A stretch of 64,000 nt of DNA, taken from NCBI RefSeq assembly GCF_051020975.1, contig NW_027478162.1, positions 23,746,001-23,810,000 of the forward strand, given 5' to 3'. Below, piece after piece: positions 1 through 10,302 of this stretch. Made by a program: the position numbers and the translations under genes. A model generated the notes under the pieces. The model ran no database searches. It was not told where the DNA came from and saw only the letters and a program-made list of their open reading frames with translations. Source of the DNA: Osmia lignaria lignaria. Lineage: Eukaryota > Arthropoda > Insecta > Hymenoptera > Megachilidae. The first letter of the stretch is position 1, and every line of letters begins with the position of its first letter.

Positions 1-1656
1 AGGTCTCTTAACATTTTGCCATAGCTCGCTTGGTTTCCGAGATATTTGCAGATTTATCTCCAGGGAAGGGGCCTGAGGGACATATTTCGAGATATTTCTT
101 CTTCTTGTTGTTCTTCTTCTGCACAGCTAAGCTGGAAGTGGCATTTGCAGCTCGCAATAGTGCAGAGTTATCTCAAAGAAAGGGGCCACGGTGTTTCTGT
201 ATCTCTATTATGTTGGTGCGGCTTCGGAACTTTTAAATATCTTGATATATCTCGAGAACTACGCTTCTGATCAAAAAATATCAGAGAACGTAAATTGTAG
301 GAAACATAATTCTCTACAAAAAAGGTCTCTTAAGATTTTGCCATAGCTCGCTTCGTTTCCGAGATAATTGCAGATTTATCTCAAGGGAAGGGGCCTGACG
401 GACATATTTCGAGATATTTCTTCTTCTTGTTGTTCTTCTTCTGCACAGCTAAGCTGGAAGTGGCATTTGCAGCTCGCAATAGTGCAGAGTTATCTCAAAG
501 AAAGGGGCCACGGTGTTTCTGTATCTCTATTATGTTGGTGCGGCTTCGGAACTTTTAAATATCTTGATATATCTCGAGAACTACGCATCTGATCAAAAAA
601 TATCGTAGAACATAAAAAGTAGGAAACTTAATTCTCTACAAATAAGGTCTCTTAACATTTTGCCATAGCTCGCTTCGTTTCCGAGATATTTGCAGATTTA
701 TCTCAAGGGAAGGGGCCTAACGGACATATTTCGTGATATTTCTTCTTCTTGTTGTTCTTCTTCTGCACAGCTAAGCTGGAAGTGGCATTTGCAGCTCGCA
801 ATAGTGCAGAGTTATCTCAAAGAAAGGGGCCACGGTGTTTCTGTATCTCTATTATGTTGGTGCGGCTTCGGAACTTTTAAATATCTTGATATATCTCGAG
901 AACTACGCATCTGATCAAAAAATATCGTAGAACATAAAAAGTAGGAAACTTAATTCTCTACAAATAAGGTCTCTTAACATTTTGCCATAGCTCGCTTGGT
1001 TTCCGAGATATTTGCAGATTTATCTCAAGGGAAGGGGCCTGACGGACATATTTCGAGATATTTCTTCTTCTTGTTGTTCTTCTTCTGCACAGCTAAGCTG
1101 GAAGTGGCATTTGCAGCTCGCAATAGTGCAGAGTTATCTCAAAGAAAGGGGCCACGGTGTTTCTGTATCTCTATTATGTTGGTGCGGCTTCGGAACTTTT
1201 AAATATCTTGATATATCTCGAGAACTACGCATCTGATCAAAAAATATCGTACAACATAAAAAGTAGGAAACTTAATTCTCTACAAATAAGGTCTCTTAAC
1301 ATTTTGCCATAGCTCGCTTGGTTTCCGAGATATTTGCAGATTTATCTCAAGGGAAGGGGCCTGAGGGACATATTTCGAGATATTTCTTCTTCTTGTTGTT
1401 CTTCTTCTGCACAGATAAGCTGGAAGTGACATTTGCAGCACGCAATAGTGCAGAGTTACCTCAAAGAAAGGGGCCACGGTGTTTCTGTATCTCTATTATG
1501 TTGGTGCCGCTTCGGAACTTTTAAATATCTGGATATATCTCGAGAACTACGCATCTGATCAAAAAATATCATACAACACAAAAAGTAGGAAACTTAATTC
1601 TCTACAAAAAAGGTCTCTTAACATTTTGCCATAGCTCGCTTCGTTTCCGAGATATT

Positions 1657-1683
1657 TGCAGATTTATCTCAAGGGAAGGGGCC
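1657..1683 (+). repeat. Internal subrepeat, copy 1
   Basis: A 27-bp element beginning TGCAGAT and containing TTATCTCAA, then G-G-G, then AAGGGGCC. It matches copy 2, which lies 114 bp downstream in the same monomer, at 24 of 27 positions. It is followed by TGACGG, against ACGG after copy 2, so the match continues weakly past a 2-bp offset. The pair is present in essentially every monomer of the window and points to an ancient internal duplication in the founding unit. Coordinates are for the reference monomer. Confidence 0.88.
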
Positions 1684-1706
1684 TGACGGACATATTTCGA
1701 GATATT

Positions 1707-1730
1707 TCTTCTTCTTGTTGTTCTTCTTCT
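1707..1730 (+). repeat. Mirror-repeat pyrimidine tract (possible H-DNA site)
   Basis: The reference-monomer tract reads TCTTCTTCTT, then GTTG, then TTCTTCTTCT. It is a perfect 24-bp mirror repeat: each 10-nt arm is pure pyrimidine on this strand and the only purines sit in the central GTTG. Homopyrimidine mirror repeats can form intramolecular triplexes under negative supercoiling, but arms of 10 are near the lower limit. Most monomers keep it. Some carry C/T changes that keep the pyrimidine run but break the symmetry (for example TTGTTCCTCTTCTG in the units at 5153 and 5475). Structure formation is inference. Confidence 0.6.
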
Positions 1731-1770
1731 GCACAGCTAAGCTGGAAGTGGCATTTGCAGCTCGCAATAG

Positions 1771-1797
1771 TGCAGAGTTATCTCAAAGAAAGGGGCC
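1771..1797 (+). repeat. Internal subrepeat, copy 2
   Basis: A 27-bp element beginning TGCAGAG and containing TTATCTCAA, then A-G-A, then AAGGGGCC. It differs from copy 1 at three sites (T/G at position 7 and two G/A differences). An AGCTCGC heptamer lies upstream of each copy (offsets 23 and 149), with a longer gap before copy 1. The 114-bp spacing equals the size of the deletion in the monomer at 48472-48679. Confidence 0.88.
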
Positions 1798-2898
1798 ACG
1801 GTGTTTCTGTATCTCTATTATGTTGGTGCGGCTTCGGAACTTTTAAATATCTTGATATATCTCGAGAACTACGCATCTGATCAAAAAATATCGTAGAACA
1901 TAAAAAGTAGGAAACTTAATTCTCTACAAATAAGGTCTCTTAACATTTTGCCATAGCTCGCTTGGTTTCCGAGATATTTGCAGATTTATCTCAAGGGAAG
2001 GGGCCTGAGGGACATATTTCGAGATATTTCTTCTTCTTGTTGTTCTTCTTCTGCACAGCTAAGCTGGAAGTGGCATTTGCAGCTCGCAATAGTGCAGAGT
2101 TATCTCAAAGAAAGGGGCCACGGTGTTTCTGTATCTCTATTATGTTGGTGCGGCTTCGGAACTTTTAAATATCTTGATATATCTCGAGAACTACGCGTCT
2201 GATCAAAAAATATCATAGAACATAAAAAGTAGGAAACATAATTCTCTACAAAAAAGGTCTCTTAACATTTTGCCATAGCTCGCTTCGTTTCCGAGATATT
2301 TGCAGATTTATCTCAAGGGAAGGGGCCTGACGGACATATTTCGAGATATTTCTTCTTCTTGTTGTTCTTCTTCTGCACAGCTAAACTGGACATGGCATTT
2401 CCAGCTCGCAATAGTGCAGAGTTATCTCAAAGAGAGGGGCCACGGTGTTTCTGTATCTCTATTATGTTGGTGCGGCTTCGGAACTTTTAAATATCTTGAT
2501 ATATCTCGAGAAATACGCATCTGATCAAAAAATATCATAGAACATAAATGGTAGGAAACATAATTGTCTACAAAAAACGTCTCTTAACATTTTGCCATAG
2601 CTCGCTTCGTTTCCGAGATATTTGCAGATTCAGCTCAAAGGAACTGGCCTGACGGACATATTTCGAGATATTTCTTCTTCTTGTTGTTCTTCCTCTGCAC
2701 AGCTAAGCTGGAAGTGGCATTTGCAGCTCGCAATAGTGCAGAGTTATCTCAAAGAAAGGGGCCACGGTGTTTCTGTATCTCTATTATGTTGGTGCGGCTT
2801 CGGAACTTTTAAATATCTTGATATATCTCGAGAACTACGCTTCTGATCAAAAAATATCAGAGAACGTAAATTGTAGGAAACATAATTCTCTACAAAAA

Positions 2899-5800
2899 AG
2901 GTCTCTTAAGATTTTGCCATAGCTCGCTTCGTTTCCGAGATAATTGCAGATTTATCTCAAGGGAAGGGGCCTGACGGACATATTTCGAGATATTTCTTCT
3001 TCTTGTTGTTCTTCTTCTGCACAGCTAAGCTGGAAGTGGCATTTGCAGCTCGCAATAGTGCAGAGTTATCTCAAAGAAAGGGGCCACGGTGTTTCTGTAT
3101 CTCTATTATGTTGGTGCGGCTTCGGAACTTTTAAATATCTTGATATATCTCGAGAACTACGCATCTGATCAAAAAATATCGTACAACATAAAAAGTAGGA
3201 AACTTAATTCTCTACAAATAAGGTCTCTTAACATTTTGCCATAGCTCGCTTGGTTTCCGAGATATTTGCAGATTTATCTCAAGGGAAGGGGCCTGAGGGA
3301 CATATTTCGAGATATTTCTTCTTCTTGTTGTTCTTCTTCTGCACAGATAAGCTGGAAGTGACATTTGCAGCACGCAATAGTGCAGAGTTACCTCAAAGAA
3401 AGGGGCCACGGTGTTTCTGTATCTCTATTATGTTGGTGCCGCTTCGGAACTTTTAAATATCTGGATATATCTCGAGAACTACGCATCTGATCAAAAAATA
3501 TCATACAACACAAAAAGTAGGAAACTTAATTCTCTACAAAAAAGGTCTCTTAACATTTTGCCATAGCTCGCTTCGTTTCCGAGATATTTGCAGATTTATC
3601 TCAAGGGAAGGGGCCTGACGGACATATTTCGAGATATTTCTTCTTCTTGTTGTTCTTCTTCTGCACAGCTAAGCTGGAAGTGGCATTTGCAGCTCGCAAT
3701 AGTGCAGAGTTATCTCAAAGAAAGGGGCCACGGTGTTTCTGTATCTCTATTATGTTGGTGCGGCTTCGGAACTTTTAAATATCTTGATATATCTCGAGAA
3801 CTACGCATCTGATCAAAAAATATCGTAGAACATAAAAAGTAGGAAACTTAATTCTCTACAAATAAGGTCTCTTAACATTTTGCCATAGCTCGCTTGGTTT
3901 CCGAGATATTTGCAGATTTATTTCAAGGGAAGGGGCCTGAGGGACATATTTCGAGATATTTCTTCTTCTTGTTGTTCTTCTTCTGCACAGCTAAGCTGGA
4001 AGTGGCATTTGCAGCTCGCAATAGTGCAGAGTTATCTCAAAGAAAGGGGCCACGGTGTTTCTGTATCTCTATTATGTTGGTGCGGCTTCGGAACTTTTAA
4101 ATATCTTGATATATCTCGAGAACTACGCGTCTGATCAAAAAATATCATAGAACATAAAAAGTAGGAAACATAATTCTCTACAAAAAAGGTCTCTTAACAT
4201 TTTGCCATAGCTCGCTTCGTTTCCGAGATATTTGCAGATTTATCTCAAGGGAAGGGGCCTGACGGACATATTTCGAGATATTTCTTCTTCTTGTTGTTCT
4301 TCTTCTGCACAGCTAAACTGGACATGGCATTTCCAGCTCGCAATAGTGCAGAGTTATCTCAAAGAGAGGGGCCACGGTGTTTCTGTATCTCTATTATGTT
4401 GGTGCGGCTTCGGAACTTTTAAATATCTTGATATATCTCGAGAAATACGCATCTGATCAAAAAATATCATAGAACATAAATGGTAGGAAACATAATTGTC
4501 TACAAAAAACGTCTCTTAACATTTTGCCATAGCTCGCTTCGTTTCCGAGATATTTGCAGATTCAGCTCAAAGGAACTGGCCTGACGGACATATTTCGAGA
4601 TATTTCTTCTTCTTGTTGTTCTTCCTCTGCACAGCTAAGCTGGAAGTGGCATTTGCAGCTCGCAATAGTGCAGAGTTATCTCAAAGAAAGGGGCCACGGT
4701 GTTTCTGTATCTCTATTACGTTGGTGCGGCTTCGGAACTTTTAAATATCTTGATATATCTCGAGAACTACGCGTCTGATCAAAAAATATCATAGAACATA
4801 AAAAGTAGGAAACATAATTCTCTACAAAAAAGGTCTCTTAACATTTTGCCATAGCTCTCTTCGTTTCCGAGATATTTGCCGATTTATCTCAAGGGAAGGG
4901 GCCTGACGGACATATTTCGAGATATTTCTTCTTCTTGTTGTTCTTCTTCTGCACAGCTAAGCTGGAAGTGGCATTTACAGCTCGCAATAGTGCAGAGTTA
5001 TCTCAAAGAAAGGGGCCACGGTGTTTCTGTATCTCTATTATGTTGGTGCGGCTTCGGAACTTTTAAATATCTTGATATATCTCGAGAACTACGCATCTGA
5101 TCAAAAAATATCATAGAAGATAAAAAGTAGGAAACTTAATTCTCTACAAAAAAGGTCTCTTAACATTTTCCCATAGCTGGCATCGTTTCCGAGATATTTG
5201 CAGATATATCTCAAGGGAAGGGGCCTGACGGACATATTCCGAGATATTTCTTCTTCTTGTTGTTCCTCTTCTGCACAGCTAAGCTGGTAGTGGCATTTGC
5301 AGCTCGCAATAGTGCAGAGTTATCTCAAAGAAAGAGGCCACGGTGTTTCTGCACCTCTATTATGTTGGTGCAGCTTCGGAACTTTTAAATATCTTGATAT
5401 ATCTCGAGAACTACGCATCTGATCAAAAAATATCATAGAACATAAAAAGTAGGAAACTTAATTCTCTACAAAAAAGGTTTCTTAACATTTTCCCATAGCT
5501 GGCATCGTTTCCGAGATATTTGCAGATTTATCTCAAGGGAAGGGGCCTGACGGACATATTCCGAGATATTTCTTCTTCTTGTTGTTCCTCTTCTGCACAG
5601 CTAAGCTGGTAGTGGCATTTGCAGCTCGCAATAGTGCAGAGTTATCTCAAAGAAAGAGGCCACGGTGTTTCTGCACCTCTATTATGTTGGTGCAGCTTCG
5701 GAACTTTTAAATATCTTGATATATCTCGAGAACTACGCATCTGATCAAAAAATATCATAGAACATAAAAAGTAGGAAACTTAATTGTCTACAAATAAGGT

Positions 5801-6761
5801 CTCTTAACATTTTGGCATAGCTCGCTTCGTTTCCGAGATATTTGCAGATTTATCTCAAGGGAAGGGGCCTGACGGACATATTTCGAGATATTTCTTCTTC
5901 TTGTTGTTCTTCTTCTGCACAGCTAAGCTGGAAGTGCCATTTGCAGCTCGCAATAGTGCAGAGTTATCTCAAAGAACGGGGCCACGGTGTTTCTGTATCT
6001 CTATTATGTTGGTGCGGCTTCGGAACTTTTAAATATCTTGATATATCTCGAAAACTACGCTTCTGATCAAAAAATATCATAGAACATAAATTGTAGGAAA
6101 CATAATTCTCTACGAAAAAGGTCTCTTAACATTTTGCCATAGCTCGCTTCGTTTCCGAGATATTTGCAGATTTATCTCAAGGGAAGGGTCCTGATGGACA
6201 TATTTCGAGATATTTCTTCTTCTTGTTGTTCTTCTTCTGCACAGCTAAACTGGAAGTGGCATTTCCAGCTCGCAATCGTGCAGAGTAATCTCAAAGAAAG
6301 GGGCCACGGTGTTTCTGTATCTCTATTATGTTGGTGCGGCTTCGGAACTTTTAAATATCTTGATATATCTCGAGAACTACGCCTCTGATCGAAAAATATC
6401 ATACAACATAAAAAGTAGGAAACTTAATTCTCTACAAAAAAGGTCTCTTAACATTTTGCCATAGCTCGCTTCGTTTCCGAGATATTTGCAGATTTATCTC
6501 AAGGGAAGGGGCCGACGGACATATTTCGAGATATTTCTTCTTCTTGTTGTTCTTCTTCTGCACAGCTAAGCTGGAAGTGGCATTTCCAGCTCGCAGTAGT
6601 GCAGAGTTATCTCAAAGAAAGGGGCCACGGTGTTTCTGTATCTCTATTATGTTGGTGCGGCTTCGGAACTTTTAAATATCTCGATATATCTCGAAAACTA
6701 CGCTTCTGATCAAAAAATATCAGAGAACGTAAATTGTAGGAAACATAATTCTCTACAAAAA
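2899..6761 (+). repeat. Left-arm HOR unit 2 (12 monomers)
   Basis: It opens with the TTAAGATTTT/GATAATTG marker monomer, repeats the five types of unit 1 (3221, 3543, 3865, 4187, 4509), then adds six more: 4831 (CTCTCTTCG, TTTGCCGATTT), 5153 and 5475 (both CATTTTCCCATAGCTGGCATCG), 5797 (TTTTGGCATAG), 6119 (GGGTCCTGATGG) and 6441 (a 1-bp deletion after GGGGCC). The opening monomer looks hybrid: its start resembles the unit at 323, its tail (ATATCGTACAACATA) the unit at 967. This is what an unequal exchange between monomers would leave. Total length is 3863 bp. Confidence 0.82.
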
Positions 6762-9700
6762 AGGTCTCTTAAGATTTTGCCATAGCTCGCTTCGTTTCCG
6801 AGATAATTGCAGATTTATCTCAAGGGAAGGGGCCTGACGGACATATTTCGAGATATTTCTTCTTCTTGTTGTTCTTCTTCTGCACAGCTAAGCTGGAAGT
6901 GGCATTTGCAGCTCGCAATAGTGCAGAGTTATCTCAAAGAAAGGGGCCACGGTGTTTCTGTATCTCTATTATGTTGGTGCGGCTTCGGAACTTTTAAATA
7001 TCTTGATATATCTCGAGAACTACGCATCTGATCAAAAAATATCGTAGAACATAAAAAGTAGGAAACTTAATTCTCTACAAATAAGGTCTCTTAACATTTT
7101 GCCATAGCTCGCTTGGTTTCCGAGATATTTGCAGATTTATCTCAAGGGAAGGGGCCTGAGGGACATATTTCGAGATATTTCTTCTTCTTGTTGTTCTTCT
7201 TCTGCACAGATAAGCTGGAAGTGACATTTGCAGCTCGCAATAGTGCAGAGTTACCTCAAAGAAAGGGGCCACGGTGTTTCTGTATCTCTATTATGTTGGT
7301 GCCGCTTCGGAACTTTTAAATATCTGGATATATCTCGAGAACTACGCATCTGATCAAAAAATATCATACAACATAAAAAGTAGGAAACTTAATTCTCTAC
7401 AAAAAAGGTCTCTTAACATTTTGCCATAGCTCGCTTCGTTTCCGAGATATTTGCAGATTTATCTCAAGGGAAGGGGCCTGACGGACATATTTCGAGATAT
7501 TTCTTCTTCTTGTTGTTCTTCTTCTGCACAGCTAAGCTGGAAGTGGCATTTGCAGCTCGCAATAGTGCAGAGTTATCTCAAAGAAAGGGGCCACGGTGTT
7601 TCTGTATCTCTATTATGTTGGTGCGGCTTCGGAACTTTTAAATATCTTGATATATCTCGAGAACTACGCGTCTGATCAAAAAATATCATAGAACATAAAA
7701 AGTAGGAAACATAATTCTCTACAAAAAAGGTCTCTTAACATTTTGCCATAGCTCGCTTCGTTTCCGAGATATTTGCAGATTTATCTCAAGGGAAGGGGCC
7801 TGACGGACATATTTCGAGATATTTCTTCTTCTTGTTGTTCTTCTTCTGCACAGCTAAACTGGACATGGCATTTCCAGCTCGCAATAGTGCAGAGTTATCT
7901 CAAAGAGAGGGGCCACGGTGTTTCTGTATCTCTATTATGTTGGTGCGGCTTCGGAACTTTTAAATATCTTGATATATCTCGAGAAATACGCATCTGATCA
8001 AAAAATATCATAGAACATAAATTGTAGGAAACATAATTGTCTACAAAAAACGTCTCTTAACATTTTGCCATAGCTCGCTTCGTTTCCGAGATATTTGCAG
8101 ATTCAGCTCAAAGGAACTGGCCTGACGGACATATTTCGAGATATTTCTTCTTCTTGTTGTTCTTCCTCTGCACAGCTAAGCTGGAAGTGGCATTTGCAGC
8201 TCGCAATAGTGCAGAGTTATCTCAAAGAAAGGGGCCACGGTGTTTCTGTATCTCTATTACGTTGGTGCGGCTTCGGAACTTTTAAATATCTTGATATATC
8301 TCGAGAACTACGCGTCTGATCAAAAAATATCATAGAACATAAAAAGTAGGAAACATAATTCTCTACAAAAAAGGTCTCTTAACATTTTGCCATAGCTCTC
8401 TTCGTTTCCGAGATATTTGCCGATTTATCTCAAGGGAAGGGGCCTGACGGACATATTTCGAGATATTTCTTCTTCTTGTTGTTCTTCTTCTGCATAGCTA
8501 AGCTGGAAGTGGCATTTACAGCTCGCAATAGTGCAGAGTTATCTCAAAGAAAGGGGCCACGGTGTTTCTGTATCTCTATTATGTTGGTGCGGCTTCGGAA
8601 CTTTTAAATATCTTGATATATCTCGAGAACTACGCATCTGATCAAAAAATATCATAGAAGATAAAAAGTAGGAAACTTAATTCTCTACAAAAAAGGTCTC
8701 TTAACATTTTCCCATAGCTGGCATCGTTTCCGAGATATTTGCAGATATATCTCAAGGGAAGGGGCCTGACGGACATATTCCGAGATATTTCTTCTTCTTG
8801 TTGTTCCTCTTCTGCACAGCTAAGCTGGTAGTGGCATTTGCAGCTCGCAATAGTGCAGAGTTATCTCAAAGAAAGAGGCCACGGTGTTTCTGCACCTCTA
8901 TTATGTTGGTGCAGCTTCGGAACTTTTAAATATCTTGATATATCTCGAGAACTACGCATCTGATCAAAAAATATCATAGAACATAAAAAGTAGGAAACTT
9001 AATTCTCTACAAAAAAGGTTTCTTAACATTTTCCCATAGCTGGCATCGTTTCCGAGATATTTGCAGATTTATCTCAAGGGAAGGGGCCTGACGGACATAT
9101 TCCGAGATATTTCTTCTTCTTGTTGTTCCTCTTCTGCACAGCTAAGCTGGAAGTGGCATTTGCAGCTCGCAATAGTGCAGAGTTATCTCAAAGAAAGAGG
9201 CCACGGTGTTTCTGCACCTCTATTATGTTGGTGCAGCTTCGGAACTTTTAAATATCTTGATATATCTCGAGAACTACGCATCTGATCAAAAAATATCATA
9301 GAACATAAAAAGTAGGAAACTTAATTGTCTACAAATAAGGTCTCTTAACATTTTGGCATAGCTCGCTTCGTTTCCGAGATATTTGCAGATTTATCTCAAG
9401 GGAAGGGGCCTGACGGACATATTTCGAGATATTTCTTCTTCTTGTTGTTCTTCTTCTGCACAGCTAAGCTGGAAGTGCCATTTGCAGCTCGCAATAGTGC
9501 AGAGTTATCTCAAAGAACGGGGCCACGGTGTTTCTGTATCTCTATTATGTTGGTGCGGCTTCGGAACTTTTAAATATCTTGATATATCTCGAAAACTACG
9601 CTTCTGATCAAAAAATATCATAGAACATAAATTGTAGGAAACATAATTCTCTACGAAAAAGGTCTCTTAACATTTTGCCATAGCTCGCTTCGTTTCCGAG

Positions 9701-10302
9701 ATATTTGCAGATTTATCTCAAGGGAAGGGTCCTGATGGACATATTTCGAGATATTTCTTCTTCTTGTTGTTCTTCTTCTGCACAGCTAAACTGGAAGTGG
9801 CATTTCCAGCTCGCAATCGTGCAGAGTAATCTCAAAGAAAGGGGCCACGGTGTTTCTGTATCTCTATTATGTTGGTGCGGCTTCGGAACTTTTAAATATC
9901 TTGATATATCTCGAGAACTACGCCTCTGATCGAAAAATATCATACAACATAAAAAGTAGGAAACTTAATTCTCTACAAAAAAGGTCTCTTAACATTTTGC
10001 CATAGCTCGCTTCGTTTCCGAGATATTTGCAGATTTATCTCAAGGGAAGGGGCCGACGGACATATTTCGAGATATTTCTTCTTCTTGTTGTTCTTCTTCT
10101 GCACAGCTAAGCTGGAAGTGGCATTTCCAGCTCGCAGTAGTGCAGAGTTATCTCAAAGAAAGGGGCCACGGTGTTTCTGTATCTCTATTATGTTGGTGCG
10201 GCTTCGGAACTTTTAAATATCTCGATATATCTCGAAAACTACGCTTCTGATCAAAAAATATCAGAGAACGTAAATTGTAGGAAACATAATTCTCTACAAA
10301 AA
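6762..10302 (+). repeat. Left-arm HOR unit 3 (11 monomers, one lost)
   Basis: This repeats unit 2 monomer by monomer with one missing. 6762 matches 2899 and 7084 matches 3221. 7406-7727 starts like 3543 and ends like 3865, so it is a hybrid. Then 7728 matches 4187, 8050 matches 4509, and so on to 9982, which matches 6441 and shares its single-base deletion. From 7728 on the offset is a constant 3541 bp. The simplest reading is tandem duplication of the 12-mer followed by in-register loss of exactly one monomer. Only scattered private changes separate the copies (for example GCATAGC at about 8493 against GCACAGC, and AAGCTGGAAG in 9016 against AAGCTGGTAG in 5475). Confidence 0.85.

Larger units (their letters stand above)
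1611..1932 (+). repeat. Representative monomer, with internal anatomy
   Basis: This typical unit serves as the reference for offsets. By hand count it is about 39% GC (66 G, 61 C) with 12 CpG against about 12.5 expected. In order it holds: GAGATA at offset 39; subrepeat copy 1 at offsets 47-73 (1657-1683); a second CGAGATATTT at offset 88; a mirror-symmetric pyrimidine tract at offsets 97-120 (1707-1730); two AGCT sites in ACAGCTAAGCTGG; AGCTCGC at offset 149 (also at 23); subrepeat copy 2 at offsets 161-187 (1771-1797); TATCTC at 200 and 248, the latter next to the palindrome CTCGAG; an A6 tract at 273-278 and an A5 tract at 292-296. The length is close to twice a short nucleosome repeat, which is suggestive only. 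No start-to-stop frame can continue into the next unit because 322 = 3x107 + 1. Confidence 0.9.
323..2898 (+). repeat. Left-arm HOR unit 1 (8 monomers)
   Basis: The unit starts with a monomer marked by TTAAGATTTTGCC (others have TTAACATTTTGCC) and GATAATTGCAG (others GATATTTGCAG). The same marker monomer opens units at 2899, 6762 and 10303. Five recognisable types follow: 1289 (CACAGATAAGCTGG, GTTACCTC, GTGCCGCTTCGG), 1611, 1933 (CTTGG start, GCGTCTG end), 2255 (AAACTGGACATGGC), and 2577 (CAGATTCAGCTCAAAGGAACTGG). These recur in the same order in the next unit. The stretch from about 1040 to 2780 is nearly identical to about 2972-4712, an offset of exactly six monomers (1932 bp). Confidence 0.82.

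Noticed and set aside
46..270. Recurrent 74-codon open frame (and a 68-codon frame in another phase) in nearly every monomer, which could be taken for a repeated gene family.
   Set aside because: Frames start at TTG or ATG by chance, occur in several phases and on both strands of the same 322 bp, and stop within each unit. The period is not divisible by 3. Different monomers change residues or break the frame freely. There is no conserved start context and no recognisable domain.
273..323. A-tract clusters (A6 at 273-278 and 318-323, plus A5 at offset 292 in many units) as phased bent DNA.
   Set aside because: Centre spacings of about 18-19 and 26-27 bp are not close multiples of the helical repeat, so curvature cannot be claimed without a model or gel test.
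1640..1656. Possible CENP-B box, from TTCGTTTCC in GCTTCGTTTCCGAG.
   Set aside because: Only the TTCG part fits the core pattern (TTCG, four bases, A, two bases, CGGG). The required A and CGGG are absent.
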